A DNA stretch of 64,000 nucleotides. It comes from Nostoc sp. S4 (lineage in GTDB: Bacteria > Cyanobacteriota > Cyanobacteriia > Cyanobacteriales > Nostocaceae). Shown piece by piece: positions 27,901 to 37,177 of the stretch. Position 1 is the stretch's first letter. Every line of letters begins with the position of its first letter. Both the position numbers and the translations under genes were made by a program. Under the pieces are notes generated by a model. The model was not told where the DNA came from. It did not search any database and worked only from the letters and a program-made list of their open reading frames with translations. The DNA is taken from the NCBI GenBank assembly GCA_029379225.1, contig JAQYWR010000010.1, positions 1-64,000 of the forward strand, given 5' to 3'.

Positions 27901-28625
27901 GTCAGTTGCGCGAGGGAGCAGCAGAATTACCCGATCCGCTGCCGGAAGTTCCAGATAAGGTAGACTTGGAAGAATTGCAGAAAGAATTGCGATCGCTCAC
28001 TAAACGCTTGCAAGCAATGGAACCTGTGAATATGCTGGCGTTGGAAGAATACGAACGTACCCAAAACCGCCTCCAGGAACTAACGCAAAAACTAGAAACC
28101 TTAGAAGCCGAACGCACGGAATTACTTTTACGAATTGAAAACTTTACCACATTGCGGCAACTTGCTTTTAAAGAAGCTTTCGATGCTGTCAATGAAAACT
28201 TTCAATCAATTTTCGCCATTCTTTCCGACGGTGACGGCTACCTACAACTAGAAAATCCCGAAGATCCATTTAGTAGCGGCTTGAATCTAGTTGCCCATCC
28301 CAAAGGTAAACCAGTACAGCGCCTAGCTTCCATGTCTGGGGGAGAAAAATCACTTACAGCCTTGAGCTTTATCTTTGCCCTGCAACGTTACCGCCCATCG
28401 CCATTTTACGCCTTTGACGAAGTAGATATGTTTTTGGATGGGGCAAATGTCGAGCGATTAGCTAGAATGATCGAGCAACAGTCACAACAAGCACAATTTA
28501 TAGTTGTGAGTTTGCGTCGTCCGATGATAGAATCAGCCGAACGCACAATTGGCGTTACTCAAGCACGAGGAGCTTATACTCAAGTTTTGGGGATTAAATT
28601 ACAATCATCCAATACATCTGCTTGA
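24984..28625 (+). CDS. smc: Chromosome segregation protein SMC
   Basis: This 1213-residue protein has the SMC architecture: Walker A 'GPNGSGKSN' (~32-40), a long coiled coil to ~515, a hinge (~550-690, with '[27 protein letters not shown]' and '[10 protein letters not shown]'), the return coiled coil, signature '[20 protein letters not shown]' and Walker B '[13 protein letters not shown]' near 1150. It compacts and segregates DNA with ScpA/ScpB. Residues ~91-129 (25254-25370) are a non-family insert rich in Arg/Glu, encoded by repeat DNA ('GCAGAGGCGCAGAGGCGCAG', then a 'CTAAAATCTAAAG' repeat). It sits in the N-lobe after 'VTVTFDLSD'. The PRC-barrel gene follows by 58 bp. Confidence 0.95.
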   Translation: [1213 protein letters not shown]

Positions 28626-28683
28626 GTTTTTGTTAATAATAGTGTATAGATAAACCGGATTCGAGATCAGGACTCGGTATAGA

Positions 28684-29685
28684 ATGACCTCTGAACAGAT
28701 AATTAGGCGTTCCGACATATTAAATACCCAGGTAATTACCCGCGACAACGGCAAGCGGTTAGGCATAGTCAGTCAAGTCTGGGTAGATATCGATCAACGA
28801 GAGGTTGTGGCTCTTGGTTTGCGAGACAGCCTGATCTCTATTTCGGGCATACCGCGCTATATGTACCTCAACAATATCAACCAGATTGGTGATGTCATCC
28901 TGGTTGATAACGAAGATGTAATAGAAGATATCGATGTTGAAGCTCTCAGTAACTTAATCAACTGGGAAGTAATTACAGAAACAGGTGAAGTATTAGGCAA
29001 AGTCCGGGGCTTCAAGTTCAACGGCGAAACAGGTAAACTTGATTCCATAGTCATTGCCTCTTTAGGATTGCCTCAAATTCCCGACCAATTTGTGAGTACT
29101 TACGAGTTCTCAGTTGAGGAAATTGTCAGCACAGGCCCCAATCGATTGATTGTGTTTGAGGGAGCCGAAGAACGTGTAAACCAGTTGACAGTCGGTTTAC
29201 TAGAGCGTTTGGGTATCGGCAAAGCACCCTGGGAGCGAGATGCAGAAGAAGAATACGGCGGCTATAGTCCACCACGTACAATTGCACCACCCAATCAACT
29301 GCCAAGTGGAGTGCCATTGCAGCCACCTAAGCCGAGAGTCCGCGCGCCTCAACCCGTAGCGCGGGAAGAAGAGGAATGGACAGAAGACTATGTCGAAGAA
29401 GTAAGACCACAGCGCCAAGTGATGAAGGCGCAGCAGTATGAGTCTATTCAATACGAAGAAGACGAGGAAGAAGATAACTGGAGTGAAGCAACTGGTAGCG
29501 ACAGGTATAAACAAGCGCAACCTCTAAAATCTGAACCCCAGCCTTATAGCAAGCCATACGTTGACGATTACGATGATTATGACGATTTAGAGAGTGATGC
29601 TTGGGAAGATGCGCCAAAACCAGTGAATATTCCCAAGAAAGTTAAAGAAAGACAGCCAGAATACGAAGAAGAAGGTGGATATTAA
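28684..29685 (+). CDS. PRC-barrel domain protein
   Basis: The 333-residue protein has two PRC-barrel domains (~8-80 and ~90-165, 'VITRDNGKRLGIVSQVWVD' and 'VITETGEVLGKVRGFKF'). A long acidic, Pro/Glu/Asp/Tyr-rich disordered tail (~205-333) follows. PRC barrels bind RNA or protein partners (RimM, reaction centre H subunit). The gene follows smc closely on the same strand, so co-expression is likely. The function is not known. A strong terminator follows (29695-29727). Confidence 0.82.
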   Translation: MTSEQIIRRSDILNTQVITRDNGKRLGIVSQVWVDIDQREVVALGLRDSLISISGIPRYMYLNNINQIGDVILVDNEDVIEDIDVEALSNLINWEVITETGEVLGKVRGFKFNGETGKLDSIVIASLGLPQIPDQFVSTYEFSVEEIVSTGPNRLIVFEGAEERVNQLTVGLLERLGIGKAPWERDAEEEYGGYSPPRTIAPPNQLPSGVPLQPPKPRVRAPQPVAREEEEWTEDYVEEVRPQRQVMKAQQYESIQYEEDEEEDNWSEATGSDRYKQAQPLKSEPQPYSKPYVDDYDDYDDLESDAWEDAPKPVNIPKKVKERQPEYEEEGGY

Positions 29686-29694
29686 CTAATCATG

Positions 29695-29727
29695 TAATTC
29701 GTAATTATCCGCTTAAATTACGAATTA
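29695..29727. terminator. Rho-independent-type terminator (12-bp stem)
   Basis: TAATTCGTAATT / AATTACGAATTA with a 9-nt loop, followed by TTTCTT. It starts 10 bp after the PRC-barrel stop. Confidence 0.85.
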
Positions 29728-29911
29728 TTTCTTAATAAGTTCAGCCCTTTCCTTGCTTGCAAGGATGGGGCTAATTTATGAGCATAAGTGGAGATGGAAG
29801 GGTGACGTGTGAGAAAGTCGAGAATGCGCTATCGGCTCAGGGGTAGATATTCATAAAAGAACACCAGGAAACTCATATTGTTATGATTGTTGAGTAATTG
29901 ATAGTGCGTAT

Positions 29912-30475
29912 TTAGGGATTAATTGCAGAATTAGCCATTTTCACCAAAGAAGTGCGATCGCCTGCTTTCAATCCCACAGTATATTGCACACCCTGTTGTC
30001 GCCAAGTCAAGGTAGCATCTGAACAATTAGCACCACAACTAAAATCTACAAAGTAGCCAGTAATGCTCTTAGCTAAAGACACAGGTTTACCAGTCAGGCG
30101 CGGTGTTTTGCGGGTTACCGCTTCAGCAGAAAGCACACCCAAACGGCAAGCAGTTCCACCATTGCAGTCGGGACTGAAACCAAGTAAAATATCGTACTTT
30201 TTTGGGCTAGCAGTTTCTATAATTGCGTAAATTGGGTTTTCTCCATCCGACTCAGGAATAAACTTCGGTAATAAAATCTTGATTTGAGTTTTTTGCTTTA
30301 ATTTAGGCAAAATTGACTTAAAAACTCGATGCGACTGGATTCTACCCTGTCCTTGTGCTATCAGTTGGGACTGATTGTTGAGAGTAGCTACTGCTGACTT
30401 TTGAAAGCTGCTAACGCCGACTAATAAAAATACAGCATATACAGCAGCAATCTTTCTCAAGCTGAAAATCATCAT
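29912..30475 (-). CDS. Secreted hypothetical protein (187 aa)
   Basis: A signal peptide (basic start 'SLRK', hydrophobic ~9-25, cleavage near 'SAVA') precedes a mature domain of about 155 residues. That domain has four Cys in two close groups ('DCNGGTACRLG', 'SCGANCSD') that may form disulfides. I do not recognise a named family; similar proteins are conserved in cyanobacteria as far as I recall. It converges with the PRC-barrel gene. Confidence 0.7.
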   Translation of the reverse strand: MMIFSLRKIAAVYAVFLLVGVSSFQKSAVATLNNQSQLIAQGQGRIQSHRVFKSILPKLKQKTQIKILLPKFIPESDGENPIYAIIETASPKKYDILLGFSPDCNGGTACRLGVLSAEAVTRKTPRLTGKPVSLAKSITGYFVDFSCGANCSDATLTWRQQGVQYTVGLKAGDRTSLVKMANSAINP

Positions 30476-30857
30476 TACAATCCTATTTCATCTCAAACAC
30501 TTATTTGTAATACCCATTTTCAGTATCAAATTACGCATTTATTTGATAAAAAAATGCGAAAACTGGGAATAATAAACATCCAAAATTAAGTAGATAAACA
30601 TAATTAAATGTAAAATTTAAATCTGTGAACTCATCGACTTTTATCTTCTGACTTAAAAGTGCTGTTAGCTTTCTTGGGAGCATTTAGCCTGTGTTAAGCA
30701 AAAATACTAGTCTCCAATCCTAATGAATTGAGATGAATTGAGAGTTAAAAATCTGATAAATTTTTGATTGTAGAGATAAAAATAGATAAAAGGTCACTTG
30801 ACCTCTAACTATTAATCGGATAGCCTTAGCGTTCAGAAACATTTTATTGGGAAACCG
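30476..30857. other. Divergent AT-rich intergenic region, nothing specific seen
   Basis: About 380 bp between two divergent genes for small secreted proteins; it should hold both promoters. No repeat or RNA gene is recognisable. Confidence 0.45.
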
Positions 30858-31235
30858 ATGAACAGAAAATTAATCCTGAATTTGCTTTCCACTTCCACAA
30901 TTTTTACTTCGCTGATCTCCACCCTGGGAATATTTCATCCTGCCCATGCTAGTATTAGTCAGCGATTAATGCATACACAAGACGGTCGTACCTGTATCAC
31001 TAACCCACATGGTGGAACCGATTTTATATGCATTCGAGATTCAGAAAGAAAGCAACCCTATACCTCTAAACAACGTACCACAACCATTGTCACTTCAATA
31101 TCAGATCAGAATATTGCCATGTTGAACTTTACTGATGAGGAAAGTGATGCAGCAATTAAATTATTTGGTTGTGACTGTCCATATTGCATAAATTCTTTAC
31201 GTCAGTTACGTGGTACTGGAAACTTAGTGTATTAA
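30858..31235 (+). CDS. Small secreted Cys-containing hypothetical protein
   Basis: The 125-residue product has a signal peptide (MNRK, hydrophobic ~6-28, cleavage near 'AHA-S'). The mature part has a 'CITNPHGGTDFICIRD' segment and a C-terminal 'LFGCDCPYCINSLRQL' with a CxCxxC cluster. The cluster could bind a metal or be redox active, and this is inference. No family is recognised. Upstream DNA has a plausible promoter but no clear operator. Confidence 0.65.
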   Translation: MNRKLILNLLSTSTIFTSLISTLGIFHPAHASISQRLMHTQDGRTCITNPHGGTDFICIRDSERKQPYTSKQRTTTIVTSISDQNIAMLNFTDEESDAAIKLFGCDCPYCINSLRQLRGTGNLVY

Positions 31236-31561
31236 GCTTCAAAAGCGTGGATGGCGATCGCACTAACTCCTAATAGACTATTAACAACATCTTGATAATT
31301 TCATAGATGTGACTATATCTAATACCAATTTGGGATTTGAGTTTTGAGATTTTGGATTAAAAGTCTTAATTACAAAGCTATTCCAGGAATTTCAAACACT
31401 ACTACTTATCCTAATTTGGTGTAAAATATACAAACCAAAAAAGCATTTTTTATTACATGCCAGAGAGAAGAAGACGCGGGGACGCAAAGATAGAGACAGT
31501 ACGGTATTAGATATGTTCTTGTGTCCTTTTATCCTCGTGTCTCCACGTCTCTACCTCCTCT
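31236..31561. other. Intergenic region with repeats
   Basis: It contains an AT-rich repeat ('TTTGGGATTTGAGTTTTGAG', about 31329) and a G/A-rich repeat ('GACGCGGGGACGCAAAGATA', about 31473). The second type also occurs near 37491 and inside the kinase gene near 3560. No gene is seen. Confidence 0.45.
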
Positions 31562-34234
31562 TCATTCAACCACTTCATTGACAGGGAATCTATCAATCAG
31601 CTGCATTGCCCGATAAGCATTACGTTGGAAGGAGTCTGGCAAATGGGGAACATGGGGTATCTGCGATAATAAATCCAATGTCCGGCGTAAAATTCTCACC
31701 ACGTCACCTTCATCCAAGCTGGTGTTTTGGCACAGTTCTGTCCACTCGATACCCAACGCCCATTGTTCCACTAAGGCAATTAACTCAAACTCCAGCCAGA
31801 TAGGTAATGCTACGTTATACCGCCGTTGTAGTTGGAACATCTGGCGGCGAATTCCCCGCAATTTTGCTAAAGCTTCTGTGACTTCATTACTGAGGTCAAA
31901 GTTAACCTTACTATCTGGACGCGGAGTTTCTGTTACCAAGGCGGCTGCTGCTGCTGCTAAATGGTGCGGATCTAAGTTGTCCAACTCACCACTAGCGAAT
32001 ACTAAACCCAGCCACAATTCATTTTCACCGCGAATGGCAGCAGCGATTTGTCCTAATTGTGTGGGTACTAAGTTATCCAATGCACCAAAGTGTTGCAGAA
32101 TTGCAATTAAATTGAGAAACTCTTCCCAATGACGTTGTGACTGTTGCTCTACTACCCCTTGCAACTCTTCGAGTTCGGCTTCTAGTTCCACATAGCGGGC
32201 GCGGCGTTTGAAAATGGTTCCTACATTACCTGATTGATGTACCGGATGAGCTTCTACTTGCTCTTGAATAGCAGTAACACGACTGAGTTGTTCGGCTACT
32301 TCTGGTGCCAAATACAAAGACTCTACCGGATTAGGAATTCGGGTGGCGATCGCAAATGTTTCTTGAGTACCAAGTTGTGACTGTCCCGGTTTCAAGAGCA
32401 TTTCTGCTGGTGGTAGCACTTCAGGTGGCACTTCAACTCGCGGCAGTTCCGCATACAAATCGACTACATCCGTTGTGCTTGCCACATACCAACGGTTATC
32501 GTACCCCAAGCATACCAAGTAAGGAGCTTCACCAGAATCAGGCGTTTTTCCGACTAACACTGCGGTTACAGGTGAAGACACTGGGATATTTTTGCCTTTG
32601 AGACTCAATAGAGTTCCTGAGACTGCAAAGCCTAACATCATCGCCAATTGTTCTTGTCTATCTGAGTGCGCTTGTTCTTGCAGGGTTTTCAATATTTGGC
32701 GTTCCACTTTCAAGCGTTGCCGCAATTTCTCATAAATAGCCAGTTCATTTTCATCAACAGCGGCGATTTGCTCGTGTAATTGGGCTAATTGTGCTTGTAA
32801 TTCCGCAATCTCATCGTATTCTGGCCTTAAGTGCAAGGTGGCCATGTACTGCCCAAAACTGCGTTCTATCAGTTCCCTGGCTTGCTCTATGGTATGGGTT
32901 TGCAGCAAGTTGAGTACCATGCCGTAACTGGGCGTAAACTGGCTGACTAGGGGATCTGGCTTAGATGTTGCTAAATACGCAGCTTCTTTGGCTCCTTCAA
33001 AAGGAGTTTGCACTGTCACCACATGACCTTGTTTATCCATTCCCCGGCGACCTGCGCGTCCCGCCATTTGCAGAAATTCGGAAGCGTTCAGCAGGCGGTG
33101 TCCGGTGTCAGTACGCTTGGAAAGGGTAGAAATTACTGTTGTCCGGGCGGGCATATTAATTCCCGCTGCCAGTGTTTCGGTAGCGAATACAACTTTAATC
33201 AGCCCTTGCTGAAATAGTTCTTCTACCAGTGCTTTCCATGCAGGCAAAATCCCAGCGTGGTGGGCAGCAATTCCCCGGTACAAAGGAGCAATTTGTCCAG
33301 AACGCCCTGCTTCCGGATTACGGTTTAAAAACTCATCAATTTGTTCCCGTAAAATTTGGGACTCTTCATTATTTACTAGCCATAAATCACCCACTTCTGC
33401 TACTGCTTTATCGCATCCCCGGCGGCTAAAGATAAAGTAAATGGCTGGCAACATATCCCGTTGCTGCAAGTGGCTCAAGGTATAAATTATGCCGGGAGCT
33501 TCTGGTCTACCAGCTTTCCCCCGATCGCCTTGTCTTCTTTTACCCCGATTTGCCAAACGGGGGTTGATTTTTGTTTTGCTATCATTCAGCAGAGGAAATA
33601 ATCCTTTGGGATTGCAAAAGTGGAATTCCAAAGGTACTGGGCGAAAATCGGAGTAAATCAGGTCTGTTGGCCCGTGAACGCGATTGAGCCAGTCGGTGAG
33701 TTGATCGCTATTGGCAACCGTGGCTGAAAGCGCTGCTAGTTGAATTTCACGGGGACAGTAAATGATTGATTCTTCCCAAACTGTACCGCGTTGGCGATCG
33801 TTCATGTAGTGGCACTCATCTAGCACCACTGCCTCAACGTCTACTAATGAGATGCCAACTTGCCCAATGGGCGTACCATAAAGCATATTTCGGAAAATTT
33901 CTGTGGTCATCACCAAAATTGGTGCATCCCTGTTAATAGAAGCATCTCCAGTTAACAGTCCCACCAGATCGAATCCGAATTTTTCTCGAAAGTCACGTAA
34001 TTTTTGATTCGACAGCGCCTTCAGGGGAGTAGTGTAAAACACACGTTTTCCTCGCGACAGGGCGCGATAAATGGCATATTCCCCTACTAACGTTTTGCCC
34101 GAACCTGTAGGCGCACATACTACTACGGAACGTCCAGCATTAAGGGATGCGATCGCATCTTTCTGGAACAGATCCAGTTCAAAGGGAAATATCGACCTGA
34201 GGTCAAGTTCAGGAGACGGCGCGGGATAATTCAC
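31562..34234 (-). CDS. Ski2/Mtr4-like DEAD/DEAH-box RNA helicase
   Basis: This 890-residue superfamily-2 helicase has motif I 'APTGSGKTLVGEYA' (~40), motif Ia 'FYTTPLKALSNQK', motif II 'VLDECHYMND', motif III 'ALSATVANSDQL', motif V 'FATETLAAGINMPARTTVIS' and motif VI 'QMAGRAGRRG' (~395). The C-terminal half has a coiled arch and a DSHCT-like end, as in Ski2/Mtr4 and the plant ISE2 family. It should unwind RNA during decay or processing. A short basic insert 'NRGKRRQGDRGKAGRPEAPG' near residue 235 is low-complexity. It stands alone, with proC downstream of STRR repeats. Confidence 0.9.
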   Translation of the reverse strand: MNYPAPSPELDLRSIFPFELDLFQKDAIASLNAGRSVVVCAPTGSGKTLVGEYAIYRALSRGKRVFYTTPLKALSNQKLRDFREKFGFDLVGLLTGDASINRDAPILVMTTEIFRNMLYGTPIGQVGISLVDVEAVVLDECHYMNDRQRGTVWEESIIYCPREIQLAALSATVANSDQLTDWLNRVHGPTDLIYSDFRPVPLEFHFCNPKGLFPLLNDSKTKINPRLANRGKRRQGDRGKAGRPEAPGIIYTLSHLQQRDMLPAIYFIFSRRGCDKAVAEVGDLWLVNNEESQILREQIDEFLNRNPEAGRSGQIAPLYRGIAAHHAGILPAWKALVEELFQQGLIKVVFATETLAAGINMPARTTVISTLSKRTDTGHRLLNASEFLQMAGRAGRRGMDKQGHVVTVQTPFEGAKEAAYLATSKPDPLVSQFTPSYGMVLNLLQTHTIEQARELIERSFGQYMATLHLRPEYDEIAELQAQLAQLHEQIAAVDENELAIYEKLRQRLKVERQILKTLQEQAHSDRQEQLAMMLGFAVSGTLLSLKGKNIPVSSPVTAVLVGKTPDSGEAPYLVCLGYDNRWYVASTTDVVDLYAELPRVEVPPEVLPPAEMLLKPGQSQLGTQETFAIATRIPNPVESLYLAPEVAEQLSRVTAIQEQVEAHPVHQSGNVGTIFKRRARYVELEAELEELQGVVEQQSQRHWEEFLNLIAILQHFGALDNLVPTQLGQIAAAIRGENELWLGLVFASGELDNLDPHHLAAAAAALVTETPRPDSKVNFDLSNEVTEALAKLRGIRRQMFQLQRRYNVALPIWLEFELIALVEQWALGIEWTELCQNTSLDEGDVVRILRRTLDLLSQIPHVPHLPDSFQRNAYRAMQLIDRFPVNEVVE

Positions 34235-34289
34235 TCAATCACATTTGCAACCAGATTGTCTACTATAGTAACGAGTCTTTTGTCAACTT

Positions 34290-34352
34290 CGTTATTAGTC
34301 ATTTGTCATCAATCATTAGTTTTTCACAAAGAACAAATGACTAATGACAAAG
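34290..34352. repeat. STRR-type heptamer repeats, inverted
   Basis: TCATTTG-type units and their complements (CAAATGACTAATGACAAAGGAC) face each other between the helicase and proC. Confidence 0.5.
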
Positions 34353-34361
34353 GACTCTTAT

Positions 34362-35180
34362 TTATTTTCCCAGTTCTTGCGATCGCTCTGTAGCAGCTTT
34401 GACTGCTTCAATTAAAGCTGAGCGAAATCCTGCTTGTTCTAGTTTGGCAATCCCGGCGATTGTTGTACCACCAGGACTAGTAACGCGGTCTTTGAGTTCT
34501 GCTGGATGTATTTTGGTTTCCTGCAACAGTTTTGCTGTTCCTAATACAGTTTGCAAAGCTAGTTGATTGGCAATGACTCTGGGTAAACCTGCGGCTACTC
34601 CACCGTCAGCAAGTGCTTCTATCAAGAGTGCCACGTAAGCTGGACCGCTACCAGATAGCCCTGTAACTGCATCCATCAACACTTCTGGAACTTCTACGAC
34701 TTCCCCTACCGCTTCAAAAACTTGATGTGCTATTTGGTAATGTTTATAGTTGGTGTATGCACCCGAACAAATTGCGGTAACTCCTGCTCCCACTGTTGCT
34801 GGCGTGTTGGGCATTGCTCTGATTACTGGCAATTGCACAAATGCAGCTTCTAACTGACTTAAAGGTACACCCGCCAAGATGGAAATAATCAACGGTGAGT
34901 GTTCTGGATTCCGAATCTCAACATGTGCTAATTCTTGAGCGATCGTACTCAAAACTTGAGGTTTTACTGCCAAAAAGACAACTTCTTTTGCTTGGGTAAA
35001 AACCTCGCTACTATCCGTGGTTACAGCAACATTATAGTGCTGTTTTAAAAAATCCTGGCGTGAGGGTAGCGGCTCGCTAACTATGACTTCTGAGGATTGA
35101 TAAATTCCAAGGGCGATAAGGCGGGATAACAGCGATTCTCCCATTACCCCACCACCAATTAAGCCAAATTTAATAGTCAT
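34362..35180 (-). CDS. proC: Pyrroline-5-carboxylate reductase
   Basis: The 272-residue enzyme makes the last step of proline synthesis (P5C to proline, NAD(P)H). It has the N-terminal Rossmann motif 'GLIGGGVMGESLLSRL', 'VFLAVKPQVL', 'IRAMPNTPATVGAGV' and the C-terminal signature 'DRVTSPGGTTIAGI' with 'LSGSGPAYV' before it. The length is typical. It is downstream of sepF (84 bp, with STRR repeats between them) and in the same run as pipY and pipX, a conserved cyanobacterial neighbourhood. Confidence 0.95.
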   Translation of the reverse strand: MTIKFGLIGGGVMGESLLSRLIALGIYQSSEVIVSEPLPSRQDFLKQHYNVAVTTDSSEVFTQAKEVVFLAVKPQVLSTIAQELAHVEIRNPEHSPLIISILAGVPLSQLEAAFVQLPVIRAMPNTPATVGAGVTAICSGAYTNYKHYQIAHQVFEAVGEVVEVPEVLMDAVTGLSGSGPAYVALLIEALADGGVAAGLPRVIANQLALQTVLGTAKLLQETKIHPAELKDRVTSPGGTTIAGIAKLEQAGFRSALIEAVKAATERSQELGK

Positions 35181-35255
35181 TAGTCATTTGTCATTGGTCA
35201 TTAATCATTGTTTATTGTTAACTAACAAATGACAAAGGACAAAGGACAAAAGACT
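35178..35255. repeat. STRR-type heptamer repeats between proC and sepF
   Basis: Units of TCATTTG/TCATTGG followed by CAAATGACAAAGGACAAAGG in inverted order, able to fold back. Confidence 0.5.
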
Positions 35256-35264
35256 AATTTAATT

Positions 35265-35870
35265 TTATTGTGCCATCCGGTTAGGTTCATTGCCCCAATT
35301 TTGACTTGAAGATGAAGAACTTGCGGGACGAGAAGGACGGACTGGTGGTTGCGGTACTTCATGCAGAACCCCACCTTGGGTGCTAACTTGTACGCAGCTG
35401 GGCGTAAACAAAAAGATGCTCTCACCGATCCGCTCTTGATGTCCATCTAGGGCATAAGTACCACCTGCGACAAAATCTACTGCTCGCTGAGCTTGATCTG
35501 GGTCCATAATTGTCAGGTTTAATACCACTGACTTGCGTTCTCGCAGCGCTTGAATTGCCTGAGGCATTTCTTCAAAGGTTCGTGGTTCGAGTACTAAAAC
35601 TTCCGAAATTCCGTTAATTGCTCCTGGCATACCAATCACATTCCCCATTGGCTTTGACCCTGTTGCGATTTCTTCTCCCATTGTAGGCACTGGTTCCCGC
35701 CAACGTCGATTTTGAGTTGCTGGGGTTTCTTGTGGCACTGGTTGGGGATTTTCTTGCTGATACAAATTTTGGTAATTATTATCTGTATCTGGTTCTTCTT
35801 CATAGTACTCGTATTCCACTTGCTCATTTAGACCTACAAAGTCCCTGAGTTTGGAAAAGATGTTGTTCAT
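35265..35870 (-). CDS. sepF: Cell division protein SepF
   Basis: The 201-residue protein starts '[14 protein letters not shown]', an amphipathic membrane-targeting helix, followed by an acidic Tyr/Glu linker. The SepF core (~80-165) has '[29 protein letters not shown]' and '[21 protein letters not shown]' in order, then a Pro/Ser-rich tail. It links FtsZ to the membrane in cyanobacteria, which lack FtsA. ATG 35870 is chosen because AGGAG lies 9 bp before it; an in-frame extension to 35915 has no such site and would bury the membrane helix. Confidence 0.93.
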   Translation of the reverse strand: MNNIFSKLRDFVGLNEQVEYEYYEEEPDTDNNYQNLYQQENPQPVPQETPATQNRRWREPVPTMGEEIATGSKPMGNVIGMPGAINGISEVLVLEPRTFEEMPQAIQALRERKSVVLNLTIMDPDQAQRAVDFVAGGTYALDGHQERIGESIFLFTPSCVQVSTQGGVLHEVPQPPVRPSRPASSSSSSQNWGNEPNRMAQ

Positions 35871-36233
35871 TGTATACTCTCCTGGTGCGAATAGCCGGTA
35901 TTGACTTGGCTTCAAATTAATTTAGCCATCTGCGATCGCTACATGGGTGGATACTTCAGCAAATATATTGCTATTTGTAGCCTGTACTACGGGCTTTGGC
36001 AATAGACGGACACTTTTAGCAAGGTCTATGCATCGCCTAAACACAATAATGAGTCAAGATTATATCCTAAGGTTTGTCCGAAGGAAAGTTCTTTGTTACC
36101 CGAATTTTACTTGGCGATTGCTCTTGTCAATACTATATCCTTTGTTTCTAATTGCACCAGTCTGTTACAAAATTGTTGTCATCAAATCCTGATCTTTAAT
36201 TAATACTTAACCATTAAGTTGATAAGCAGTATG

Positions 36234-36902
36234 CTAAAGGCGATCGCCAAACAGGATGGTTCCTAATCGTACCATCGTTGTGCCTGCTTGCACTGCCAGT
36301 TCGTAGTCTCCTGACATACCCATAGATAGGTGCTGCATTTTTATCTGCGACCAGTTTTGCTCTTGGATTTCTTTTGCCAGTTGACGACATCGACTAAACA
36401 CACTCAGAATTTCCGCCTCATCCAATCCTGAAGGCGGAATTGTCATCAAACCTTGAATTTGTAAAGTTTTACATCGATTCAGGGCGGGTAAATCAGCCAA
36501 AAGTTCTGGCACACTCCAACCCGACTTGTTGGGATCTGGGAGAATTTTTACTTGCAAGCAAACTTGAGGACTCACTCCCAGCTGTTGCGCCAATTGTTCT
36601 AAGCGTACTGCCAACTTTAAATTATCCACGGAGTGAATCCACTGAAATTGTTCAATGGCTTTTTTGGCTTTATTGCTCTGCAAATGTCCAATAAAGTGCC
36701 AAGTAATATCCGATAAGTCTTGCAACTGAGCTTGCTTAATGCTGGCTTCTTGGATACGACTCTCCCCAAAATCACGAATTCCTGCGGCATAGGCAGAATG
36801 AATCGCCTCAGCAGAAACTTGTTTGCTAACAGCAATCAATTTGACTGAAGTTGGCAGTGAGGAGCGAATGCTAACAATACGTTCGGAAATCGAACTGTTC
36901 AT
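36234..36902 (-). CDS. pipY: PLP-binding homeostasis protein PipY (YggS family)
   Basis: The 222-residue member of the YggS/PLPBP family has the PLP lysine in 'LIAVSKQV' (~26), 'DFGESRIQEA', 'WHFIGHLQSNKAK' and 'GLMTIPP', then 'LSMGMSGDYELAVQAGTTMVRLGTILFG'. It buffers PLP and has no known enzyme activity. Its ATG overlaps the pipX stop by four bases, so the two are translated together, as in other cyanobacteria. Confidence 0.93.
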   Translation of the reverse strand: MNSSISERIVSIRSSLPTSVKLIAVSKQVSAEAIHSAYAAGIRDFGESRIQEASIKQAQLQDLSDITWHFIGHLQSNKAKKAIEQFQWIHSVDNLKLAVRLEQLAQQLGVSPQVCLQVKILPDPNKSGWSVPELLADLPALNRCKTLQIQGLMTIPPSGLDEAEILSVFSRCRQLAKEIQEQNWSQIKMQHLSMGMSGDYELAVQAGTTMVRLGTILFGDRL

Positions 36903-37177
36903 TGGAAGGTGCGTTGGAAAACACTCTGAAGCTGATCGTACTCCTGAGATTGCCCACCGCGACGCAGAGTACGCAAGCGATTTTCCAACATCATTCTAGC
37001 TTCGGTGCGTCCTATAGGCTGAAACTTAACACCTTTAATGTCATTTGCTACTAAAAAAAATAACCGCTGGGCATAAAGTGTCGTGAACAAATCCTGGTTT
37101 TCATCAACCATACAGATTTTGTAAAGTAAACCCCAAGTTGGATGATTTATGTAAGTTTCTGCGTTTTCTGGATTCAT
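36899..37177 (-). CDS. pipX: PII-interacting protein PipX
   Basis: The 92-residue protein matches PipX: N-terminal Tudor-like domain with 'YINHPTWGLLYKIC', 'LFTTLYAQRLFFLV' and 'FQPIGRTEARMMLENRLR', then a helical C-terminus. It binds PII under nitrogen excess and otherwise co-activates NtcA with 2-oxoglutarate, so it links nitrogen status to heterocyst development (hetR is also in this window). It is the first gene of the pipX-pipY unit. Confidence 0.95.
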   Translation of the reverse strand: MNPENAETYINHPTWGLLYKICMVDENQDLFTTLYAQRLFFLVANDIKGVKFQPIGRTEARMMLENRLRTLRRGGQSQEYDQLQSVFQRTFQ

